Origin: Chloroflexota bacterium
GTDB taxonomy: Bacteria > Chloroflexota > Dehalococcoidia > DSTF01 > JACRBR01
DNA: 28,219 nt
NCBI GenBank assembly: GCA_016213125.1
Contig: JACRBR010000088.1
Coordinates: 1-28,219, forward strand
Direction of reading: 5' to 3'
Under the pieces are notes generated by a model. The model worked only from the letters and a program-made list of their open reading frames with translations. It did not search any database and was not told the origin of the DNA. Both the position numbers and the translations under genes were made by a program. Of the stretch, positions 22,300 to 28,219 are shown piece by piece. Position 1 is the first letter of the stretch; each line of letters begins with the position of its first letter.

Positions 22300-22306
22300 C
22301 TGCGCG

Positions 22307-22783
22307 ATGGACGTCCTGACCGGTTCGATCTCCACGTACGTCTTCACGATGTTGCATGGCCAGCCGCGATTCCTGGTCTTGTTACGGGCTCCCGGCCTCA
22401 TCCACGCCAACACGTGGCAGGCCGTGCATGGGATGATCGACGAGGGCGAGAAGGCCTACGATGCCGCCTGGCGGGAGACGGTGGAGGAGACGGGCCTGGG
22501 GCCGGAGCGGTTCTTCAAGACGGACTACATCGAGGTGTTCTACAGCGAGTTCACCGACGCCGTGCACCTCGTGCCGGCGTTCGCGGCCTTCGTCACAGGT
22601 GCGCCCGGCGTCACACTCTCGGAGGAGCACACCGCGTACGAGTGGTGCTCGCTTGACGACGCCTGCGAACGCTTCGAGTTCCCGAGCCAGCGGAACGCCA
22701 TTCAGACCATCGCCGTGGCGACGCAGGGCTGGCCCGCCGTTTCCGCCGGTCTCAGTGAGATCACGGGGATGTTCCAGACGTAG
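22307..22783 (+). CDS. NUDIX hydrolase
   Basis: The 158-residue protein has a perfect NUDIX box at residues 42-64: Gly42, Glu48, then REx2EExGL with Arg56-Glu57 and Glu60-Glu61. It hydrolyses a nucleoside diphosphate linked to another group. The preceding NTWQAVHGMIDEGE and the later TAYEWCSLDDACERFEFPSQRNAI resemble dATP/dihydroneopterin triphosphate pyrophosphatases (NudB-like), but the substrate is not fixed by sequence. ATG 22307 is chosen because homology starts there and a -10-like TATACT lies just upstream; longer starts add 35 residues of no sense. Confidence 0.88.
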   Translation: MDVLTGSISTYVFTMLHGQPRFLVLLRAPGLIHANTWQAVHGMIDEGEKAYDAAWRETVEETGLGPERFFKTDYIEVFYSEFTDAVHLVPAFAAFVTGAPGVTLSEEHTAYEWCSLDDACERFEFPSQRNAIQTIAVATQGWPAVSAGLSEITGMFQT

Positions 22784-22812
22784 ACCGCCCCTAACCTGTA
22801 GCCCCGGGTGCC

Positions 22813-22818
22813 TATAAC
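22813..22818 (+). promoter_or_regulatory. -10-like TATAAC 8 bases before the ychF-like start
   Basis: TATAAC (5 of 6 to consensus) ends 8 bases before ATG 22827. No Shine-Dalgarno sequence is seen between them, so a leaderless or near-leaderless transcript is likely. Confidence 0.45.
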
Positions 22819-22826
22819 CTAGTTGC

Positions 22827-23918
22827 ATGGATCTCGGGATCATTGGCTACCAGCGCTGCGGCAAGACGACTATCTTCAACGCCGTAACGAAGGGCAACGC
22901 GGCTACCGGGGCATACGGCGCGGGCGTCCAACCCAATATCGGCGTGGTGAAGGTCCCGGATGCGCGGCTGGACCAGCTGGCGAAGCTGTTCAGCCCGAAG
23001 AAGTTCACGCTGGCGGACATCCGGTATATCGACTTCCCGGGCGACGCGTTCAGCACCGGGCAGGGCCCCTCGCCGCAGTTCCTGGCACAGCTCGCCCGCT
23101 GCGATGCCCTCATTCATGTCGTGCGCGTCTTCAAGGACGAGACGGTCGCTCATCCCGCCGGCTCCGTCGATGCCGCGCGCGACATTACGGCCATGGACCT
23201 GGAGCTGGCGTTCGCCGACGCCGCGTTTATCGAGAAGCGGCTGGAGCGCATCGAGGCGAGCACGCGCTCGATGAAGACGAGTGAGCGCGGCGAGGCCGAG
23301 CGCGAGACTGTCCTGCTGCAACGTCTCAAGGCGGGGCTCGAGGCGGATCAGCCGCTCCGGGCGCAGGAGATGTCGGCGGAAGAGCAGAAGCTGTTGGTGA
23401 ACTACCAGTTCCTCACGGACAAGCCGCTGCTCATCGTCCTGAACATCGACGAAGGCAACGCCGCGCACGCACCGGAGATCGAGGCGGAGTACGCCGGGGC
23501 CGAAGCCGGTCCGCATACCGCCGTTGCGGCCATCAGCGGGAAGATCGAGCAGGAGCTGGCGCAGATGTCGGACGATGATGCCGCGGAGTTCCGCAAGGAC
23601 CTCGGGATCACGGAGCCGGGTCTGGACCGCATGATCCGCATGTCCTACCAGCTCACCGGGCTCATCTCGTTTTTCACGGTCGGCCCCGACGAGTGCCGCG
23701 CATGGAACGTCCATGCGGGCGCCACCGCGCCCATCGCCGCCGGCAAGATCCACACCGACCTCGAGCGCGGGTTCATCCGGGCGGAGGTCGTGCACTGGGA
23801 CGACCTGCTCGCCGCGGGCTCCATGGCCGAGGCGAAGAAGCAGGCGCACGTGCGCCAGGAGGGCAAGGGCTACGTGGTGCAGGACGGCGACTGCCTGAAC
23901 GTCCTGTTCAATCTCTAG
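22827..23918 (+). CDS. YchF/Ola1-like P-loop NTPase with C-terminal TGS domain, divergent motifs
   Basis: The 363-residue protein has the YchF order: P-loop domain (1-130 and 185-275), an inserted coiled-coil-like helical part (about 125-180), and a C-terminal TGS domain. The stretch FFTVGPDECRAWNV, with GATAPIAAGKIHTDLERGFIRAE following, is the YchF hallmark. The nucleotide motifs depart from the family: the P-loop is GYQRCGKTT (7-15) instead of GLPNVGKST, switch II is DFPGDAF instead of DIAGLV, and the fourth motif is NIDE (206-209). YchF prefers ATP and binds ribosomes; this copy may be a paralogue with its own role. Its start abuts a -10-like box. Confidence 0.86.
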   Translation: MDLGIIGYQRCGKTTIFNAVTKGNAATGAYGAGVQPNIGVVKVPDARLDQLAKLFSPKKFTLADIRYIDFPGDAFSTGQGPSPQFLAQLARCDALIHVVRVFKDETVAHPAGSVDAARDITAMDLELAFADAAFIEKRLERIEASTRSMKTSERGEAERETVLLQRLKAGLEADQPLRAQEMSAEEQKLLVNYQFLTDKPLLIVLNIDEGNAAHAPEIEAEYAGAEAGPHTAVAAISGKIEQELAQMSDDDAAEFRKDLGITEPGLDRMIRMSYQLTGLISFFTVGPDECRAWNVHAGATAPIAAGKIHTDLERGFIRAEVVHWDDLLAAGSMAEAKKQAHVRQEGKGYVVQDGDCLNVLFNL

Positions 23919-23926
23919 GGACGCGG

Positions 23927-24385
23927 ATGGCCGATTACGACGACGCCTGGCACGACGAGTGGTACCGCCGCATGGAAGAGGGCGGGGGCAACATCATCGC
24001 CGCCATGCGGATGCGGATGGTCGAGGAGGGACCGGCGCGCGTGGTGATGTCGCTTCCGATGGGCCCGGCGGTCCGCCAGGGCACAGGCGTTTTCGCGGCC
24101 GGGGCGCTGATGCAGCTCGCCGACGTCGGCGCTACCAGTCTGTACTTCAACGCGCTGCGCGCGGAGGGCGTGGAGCAGCCGCCTTTCCCACTCTCGATCC
24201 AGATCAGCGTGAACCTCGTCCGCAACACCAATTCCGGGCGGGCCATCTCTGAATCTCGCTTCATCCACCGGGGGCGGTCGCTCATCGTGGTGGAGTCCCG
24301 CGTCATGGACGAGCAGGGACGGCTCCTCTGCACCGTGACGAGCACGCACGTCCCGAACCCGGTCCGTCCGCCCGCTCCCTCATAA
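23927..24385 (+). CDS. hotdog-fold protein, PaaI/DUF4442-like thioesterase
   Basis: The 152-residue protein starts at ATG 23927, 8 bases after the YchF-like gene, and is probably cotranscribed with it. The central hotdog helix reads GVFAAGALMQLADVGAT (54-70), with Asp66, but the usual HGG is absent. The strand LSIQISVNLVRN and the closing TVTSTHVPNP complete the fold. It probably acts on an acyl-CoA or other acyl thioester, or only binds one. It is distinct from the HGG thioesterase at 14874-15485. Confidence 0.8.
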   Translation: MADYDDAWHDEWYRRMEEGGGNIIAAMRMRMVEEGPARVVMSLPMGPAVRQGTGVFAAGALMQLADVGATSLYFNALRAEGVEQPPFPLSIQISVNLVRNTNSGRAISESRFIHRGRSLIVVESRVMDEQGRLLCTVTSTHVPNPVRPPAPS

Positions 24386-24395
24386 GCCCGGGTGT

Positions 24396-24401
24396 TATCA
24401 T
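24396..24401 (+). promoter_or_regulatory. -10-like TATCAT 9 bases before the methyltransferase start
   Basis: TATCAT ends 9 bases before ATG 24411, with only TCCCCACC-type sequence between and no Shine-Dalgarno. It is the fourth gene in this stretch with this arrangement. Confidence 0.35.
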
Positions 24402-24410
24402 TCCCCACCT

Positions 24411-25205
24411 ATGGCCGACCTGAAATCCTTCGATCGCGTCGCGCACCTGTACGACGAGACCCGTGGCGTCCCCGCCGAGGCCGAGCAGCGGATCGGCGAC
24501 GGCCTTGCGGCGCTTCTGCGAGGAAGCACCGGCTCACCGCATCTGCTCGAGGTCGGTATCGGCACTGGCAGGATCGCAGTGCCGCTCGCCGAGCGTGGCG
24601 TGCGGGTTACCGGCATCGATATCTCGACGAAGATGCTCGCGATCCTGCGGGGCAAGCGGACCGACATCGATGTGATGATCGCGGAGGCATCGCGACCGCC
24701 GCTGCGAGATCGTTCGTTTGATGCGGCGCTGTTCGTGCATGTCCTGCACCTGGTCCCGGACCCCGAGGCGACGATCCGCGCGACGATCGGCCTTGTCCGC
24801 GCCGGCGGTTTCATGATCGAGGCGGGGGACGATCGCGAACAGAGCCTTCGTTCGCAGGCCGACGAGCTGATCCGCTCGACCGTTGAGGAGCTGTCCGGCG
24901 TCGATATCGGTGGCTGGGCCCCGTACGCGCGTGGGGCTCAGCTCTTCACGGAGATCGTGCGGGACGCCGGCGGCGAGATGCAGACGGCGCTCCTTGCAAG
25001 CTGGACAAGCTCCACCACGGGCCAGCGCATGCTCGAGCGGCTGAAGCGGCGGGACTACTCCAGCTCCTGGAAGATCCCCGACGCGGCCATGCCCGCCCTG
25101 CTCGAGCGTGTGACTCCCCGCATCGCCGAGATGTTCGGCGGCCTCGATCGCACGATCGAGTACAGCCGGTCCTTTAGCATGCGCTTCGCCCGGCTCCCCG
25201 ATTGA
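24411..25205 (+). CDS. class I SAM-dependent methyltransferase
   Basis: The 264-residue protein has an N-terminal FDRVAHLYDETRG motif common to Methyltransf_11/UbiE-like enzymes. Motif I is LLEVGIGTGRIAVPL (glycine-rich loop 48-53), motif II is VTGIDIS, and a post-motif is FDAALFVHVLHLVPD. The C-terminal half has no diagnostic signature, so the substrate is unknown. The next element downstream is a SAM riboswitch with its own promoter, so this gene is not under its control. The functional link through SAM is suggestive but could be chance. Confidence 0.88.
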   Translation: MADLKSFDRVAHLYDETRGVPAEAEQRIGDGLAALLRGSTGSPHLLEVGIGTGRIAVPLAERGVRVTGIDISTKMLAILRGKRTDIDVMIAEASRPPLRDRSFDAALFVHVLHLVPDPEATIRATIGLVRAGGFMIEAGDDREQSLRSQADELIRSTVEELSGVDIGGWAPYARGAQLFTEIVRDAGGEMQTALLASWTSSTTGQRMLERLKRRDYSSSWKIPDAAMPALLERVTPRIAEMFGGLDRTIEYSRSFSMRFARLPD

Positions 25206-25223
25206 CGGCTGTGGCCGGTGTGC

Positions 25224-25253
25224 TTGACCGGCCCTTATGGCGCCTCGTACAAT
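25224..25253 (+). promoter_or_regulatory. promoter of the SAM-riboswitch operon
   Basis: TTGACC (25224-25229) and TACAAT (25248-25253) are 18 bases apart, each matching the sigma-70 consensus at five of six positions. Transcription would begin near 25260, about 15 bases before the aptamer. This is the best promoter in the window. Confidence 0.75.
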
Positions 25254-25275
25254 TGGGCCAACAACTGAATAGCAA

Positions 25276-25372
25276 CTCTTATCGAGAGAGGTGGAGGGAT
25301 CGGCCCTACGAAGCCCGGCAACCCGTGAAGACGGGTGCCAAATCCGACTCGCGAACGCGAGAGAGATGAGAG
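25276..25372 (+). ncRNA. SAM-I (S-box) riboswitch aptamer
   Basis: The conserved core is in order: CTCTTATC (P1 5' strand, 25276-25283), AGAGAGGTGGAGGGAT, CGGCCCTACGAAGCCCGGCAA, the CCCGTGAAGACGGG hairpin, GGTGCCAAATCC, a GCGAACGC-type hairpin, then GAGATGAGAG. P1 closes with GATGAGAG at 25365-25372. SAM binding stabilises P1 and favours the terminator at 25382-25411. The alternative pairing of GAGAAGC (25372-25378) with GCTTCTC (25381-25387) would block the terminator, so this is an OFF switch for methionine-salvage genes. Confidence 0.95.
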
Positions 25373-25381
25373 AGAAGCCAG

Positions 25382-25411
25382 CTTCTCCACCAGCCGACGG
25401 AGAAGTTTTTT
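25382..25411 (+). terminator. intrinsic terminator of the SAM riboswitch expression platform
   Basis: CTTCTCC (25382-25388) pairs with GGAGAAG (25399-25405), and six T follow (25406-25411). Its 5' arm can also pair with 25372-25378, which gives the antiterminator. It ends 22 bases before the coding start. Confidence 0.9.
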
Positions 25412-25433
25412 CTTGCCTGAAATTCCCGGCCCG

Positions 25434-27335
25434 ATGTTTGAGCCAGTCGAGTGGCGCGACGGGACCCTGCGCATCCTCGACCAGACGCTCCTGCCCGCCG
25501 AGGCGCGCTACATCGATGCGGACGACTACCACGCCGTCGCCGAGGCGATCCGCCGCCTCGCGGTGCGGGGCGCGCCGCTCATCGGCATCGCCGCAGCCTA
25601 CGGCCTCGCCCTGGTGGCCCGCCGCGGCGAAGACCTTCCTGCCGCCGCCGAGCACCTCGCCGCCACGCGGCCGACCGCGGTAAACCTGCGCTGGGCGCTG
25701 AATCGCACGCTGGCCGCCGCCGATCCGGAGGCTGAGGCTATCCGCATGCACGAGGAACAGCGCCAGGCCGACCGCCGCATGGGTGAGCACGGCGCCGCGC
25801 TCATCGAGCCCGGGTCGACGGTGCTCACCCACTGCAACACCGGTTCGCTCGCGACGGGCGGCATCGGCACGGCCCTGGGTGTGGTGAAGACGGCGCACGC
25901 GCAGGATCGCGGCATCCGCGTGCTCGTGGACGAAACGCGTCCGCTGTTGCAAGGGGCGCGCCTCACAGCGTGGGAGCTGCAACAGATGGGGATCCCGCAC
26001 GACGTCATCGCGGACGGCGCCGCAGCCGGCCTCATCGCCCGCGGACACGTGCAGGCGGTCCTCGTCGGGGCTGACCGCATCGCCGCGAACGGAGATACCG
26101 CGAACAAGGTGGGCACCTACGGCCTGGCGCTCGCCGCCCACGCCCACGGTGTCCCGTTCTATGTTGTCGCGCCGACCAGCACCGTCGACACCCAAACGCA
26201 GAACGGAGACGCGATCGTTATCGAAGAGCGCTCGCCGGACGAAGTGCTCTCCTTCGCGGGCACGCGCGCTGCGCCCGAAGCGTCTGGCGCCCGTAACCCG
26301 GCGTTCGACGTCACGCCGGCGCATCTCATTACGGCAATCGTCACCGAGCGCGGCGTCCTGCGCCCGCCGTTCGGCGACGCGCTTGCAGCCCCCTACTCGA
26401 CAAGCGGCGGTGGCGCCATGAGCGCCGCGCAAGGAACGATGGCCCACACGATGGGCCCCATGATGGGCGTGATTGGCGGCTCGGGCTTCTACGAGATCGA
26501 CGGCCTGTCCGACGTGCACGCCGTCGAGGTCGACACGCCGTTCGGCGCGCCGTCCGACAGCATCGTGTTGGGAACGCTCGGCGGTACGCGCATCGCTTTT
26601 CTGCCAAGGCACGGCGTTGGTCACCGCATCCTGCCGTCGGAGCTACCGCAGCGGGCGAACATCTGGGCGCTCGCCTCTCTGGGCGTCGAGCACATCATCT
26701 CGGTGAGCGCCGTCGGCAGCCTGCGCGAGGAGATCGCGCCCATGCACATGGTGGTGCCCGATCAGCTCATCGATCGCACGCACGGCCGCCCTTCCACGTT
26801 CTTTGGGCGCGGCATCGCAGCCCACATCGCCTTCGACACGCCTTTCTGCCCCGTGCTCAGCGAGACGCTCGTGGCTTCGGCCACTGGCACGGGTGTCACG
26901 GCGCATCGGGGCGGGACGTACGTCGTGATGGAGGGCCCGGCGTTCTCCACGCGCGCCGAATCGGAGTTGCACCGGTCGTGGGGCGCCGACATCATCGGCA
27001 TGACCGCTCTTCCGGAGGCGAAGCTCGCTCGGGAGGCCGGCATCTGTTACGCGACGCTCGCCTGCGTAACCGATTACGACACCTGGCACGCCGAGCACGA
27101 AGCCGTGAACGTCGAGATGATCCTGCTGAATCTTCGGCGCAACGTCGCGAACGCGAAGCGCATTGTCGCCGGCGTTGCGACCGCGCTGCCTGCGCGATCC
27201 TGCGCGTGCAAGGACGCGCTGGCGACCGCGATCGTCACCCCGCTCGATCTCGTGCCGGAGCAGGTGAAGCACGACCTAGAGCCGATCCTCGCGCGCCGGC
27301 TCGAAAGCCGCGTGCGACCGGAGGTGACGGCATGA
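25434..27335 (+). CDS. MtnA-MtnP fusion: methylthioribose-1-phosphate isomerase and methylthioadenosine phosphorylase
   Basis: One uninterrupted frame encodes 633 residues from ATG 25434; the upstream part of the frame lies in the riboswitch. Residues 1-325 are MtnA: the RGAPLIGIAAAYGLAL block, catalytic Cys134 in THCNTGSLATGG, and Asp214 in VGADRIAANGD. Residues about 343-633 are MtnP/MTAP: GGSGFY 348-353, PRHGVGH with LPQRANIWAL, the MEGPAFSTRAES substrate loop 499-510, GMT 522-524 and TDYD 546-549. MtnP cleaves methylthioadenosine to methylthioribose-1-phosphate, and MtnA isomerises that product, so consecutive steps of methionine salvage are joined. ATG 26418 near the linker might allow separate MtnP translation. 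The SAM riboswitch controls expression. Confidence 0.93.
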   Translation: MFEPVEWRDGTLRILDQTLLPAEARYIDADDYHAVAEAIRRLAVRGAPLIGIAAAYGLALVARRGEDLPAAAEHLAATRPTAVNLRWALNRTLAAADPEAEAIRMHEEQRQADRRMGEHGAALIEPGSTVLTHCNTGSLATGGIGTALGVVKTAHAQDRGIRVLVDETRPLLQGARLTAWELQQMGIPHDVIADGAAAGLIARGHVQAVLVGADRIAANGDTANKVGTYGLALAAHAHGVPFYVVAPTSTVDTQTQNGDAIVIEERSPDEVLSFAGTRAAPEASGARNPAFDVTPAHLITAIVTERGVLRPPFGDALAAPYSTSGGGAMSAAQGTMAHTMGPMMGVIGGSGFYEIDGLSDVHAVEVDTPFGAPSDSIVLGTLGGTRIAFLPRHGVGHRILPSELPQRANIWALASLGVEHIISVSAVGSLREEIAPMHMVVPDQLIDRTHGRPSTFFGRGIAAHIAFDTPFCPVLSETLVASATGTGVTAHRGGTYVVMEGPAFSTRAESELHRSWGADIIGMTALPEAKLAREAGICYATLACVTDYDTWHAEHEAVNVEMILLNLRRNVANAKRIVAGVATALPARSCACKDALATAIVTPLDLVPEQVKHDLEPILARRLESRVRPEVTA

Positions 27336-28219
27336 CCGTCGTCGAGCGGAAGGGCGCCGCCCGCAGCAACTGGATCGACTACACCGTTCAGCGACTGGAG
27401 AGCCGCGAGCACATCCGTGCGGTGCTGGAGGCGCGCCGGCCCTACGCCGCCTACGCGCTGGGCCAGCTGGAGCCGATGCTCTACCGCCAAACGGAGTGGT
27501 GGCAGGCAGCCAGCGGCGCCCGGGAGGCCCTGGTGCTGCACTCGCGCGGGGGCCTGGGCCATGCGACGTTCACCATGGGCGAAACGGGCGCCCTCGATGC
27601 GCTGTTGCGCGTCCACCCGGGCGGGCGGCACACGTTCCTGACCTGCGAGCCGCATCATCTGGAGACGGTGCTGCGGCACTTCGACCTGGACCAGCGCCAG
27701 ACGATGATCCGCATGCAGGTGGCCCAGGAGGCATTCCGTCCTGTTGCAGGCCCGGTCCGGCGTCTCACCGGGCTGGACTCGCGGGAGATCAATCGCCTGT
27801 ACCGCGTCGAAGGCGTGCCCTCGTACTACAGTCCGCGCCAGATCGATGATGCGGCGTACTTCGGGGCAGAGATCGACGGCCACATCGTTGCGATCGCGGG
27901 CACGCACGTGATCTCCTCTGCGAGCGGCATCGCCGTCGTCGGCAACGTCTACACGCACCCCGGGTACCGCGGCCAGAAGCTCGCGCAGGCTGTTACTTCG
28001 GCAGTTACGGAGTTTCTGCTGGGCAGGTGCCGCGACGTCGTGCTCAGCGTCGACCCCACGAATGTGCCGGCCGTCGCCTCCTACGTGCGCACGAGCTTCG
28101 GCAACCAATCGCCGCTCGTCAGCGCGGACGACGTCGCACGTGTCCGCGCCACCCACGCCGATCGCAAAGACGCCTGGACGGTCGAAACCCTGAATGCCCG
28201 CCTGCCCCAGCCGGTCGGC
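27332..28219 (+). CDS. GNAT-family acetyltransferase, 3' end outside the window
   Basis: The gene begins at ATG 27332, inside the stop of the MtnA-MtnP gene (ATGA overlap), and stays open for 296 codons to the window edge. The C-terminal half has the GNAT acetyl-CoA loop in NVYTHPGYRGQKLA (205-218), after paired strands HIVAIAGTHVIS and IAVVGN. The following LSVDPTNVPAVASYVRTSFG is the usual motif B region. The N-terminal 140 residues are a separate GNAT-like or FR47-type lobe without a clear acetyl-CoA loop. Coupling to the salvage gene places it under the SAM riboswitch. The substrate is unknown; a sulfur amino acid or polyamine is only a guess from context. Confidence 0.85.
   Translation, partial: MTVVERKGAARSNWIDYTVQRLESREHIRAVLEARRPYAAYALGQLEPMLYRQTEWWQAASGAREALVLHSRGGLGHATFTMGETGALDALLRVHPGGRHTFLTCEPHHLETVLRHFDLDQRQTMIRMQVAQEAFRPVAGPVRRLTGLDSREINRLYRVEGVPSYYSPRQIDDAAYFGAEIDGHIVAIAGTHVISSASGIAVVGNVYTHPGYRGQKLAQAVTSAVTEFLLGRCRDVVLSVDPTNVPAVASYVRTSFGNQSPLVSADDVARVRATHADRKDAWTVETLNARLPQPVG

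Noticed and set aside
24534..26624. 696-codon - strand open frame
   Set aside because: It runs antisense through the methyltransferase, the SAM riboswitch and the MtnA-MtnP gene; no domain is visible.
1..28219. CRISPR arrays, tRNA, rRNA, transposase or phage genes
   Set aside because: I looked for regularly spaced repeats, clover-leaf and T-loop words, and transposase or integrase motifs, and saw none.

Overview
The window is GC-rich, densely coded bacterial DNA, mostly + strand, with short intergenic gaps. The gene set suggests a member of the Chloroflexota, perhaps a Dehalococcoidia- or Thermomicrobia-like lineage. The grounds are a CysO/CysM-type cysteine route, paired family III CoA transferases, -10 boxes placed against start codons, and intergenic hairpin families that I recall from such genomes. 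This placement is an inference, because no rRNA or taxonomic marker is present.

45-7241 is a sulfur assimilation block. It holds APS kinase (cysC), ATP sulfurylase (sat), a multi-pass permease, an Rrf2/CymR-like regulator overlapping cysK, an E1-like enzyme carrying a CysO-like ubiquitin-fold domain at its N-terminus, a free CysO, and an O-phosphoserine-type CysM. Cysteine could therefore be made from sulfide with O-acetylserine (CysK) or from a protein thiocarboxylate with O-phosphoserine (CysM). Neither ubiquitin-like domain ends in a free Gly-Gly. Most gaps in this block carry a hairpin or short repeat.

7242-10993 holds an SDR oxidoreductase on the - strand and a class III cyclase/AAA ATPase that ends early. 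A 19-bp near-identical direct repeat lies at both ends: at the cysM 3' end and before the next locus. 10994-14840 is a copper/redox locus: a multicopper oxidase and a SCO protein on the - strand, then a divergent OmpR-type regulator whose pseudo-receiver carries two CxxC pairs, and a 35-residue membrane peptide.

14874-20968 holds a thioesterase with a helical tail, a DinB protein, a UbiB-like kinase behind a perfect palindrome, a candidate toxin-antitoxin pair, and two overlapping family III CoA transferase genes. 21010-25205 holds homoserine kinase, a NUDIX hydrolase, a YchF-like GTPase, a hotdog protein and a methyltransferase. Four of these five start 6-9 nt after a -10-like hexamer, as leaderless genes do.

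25224-28219 is a complete SAM-I riboswitch operon: promoter, aptamer, intrinsic terminator, an MtnA-MtnP methionine-salvage fusion, and an overlapping GNAT gene cut by the window edge. I saw no tRNA, rRNA, CRISPR array, transposase or integrase.
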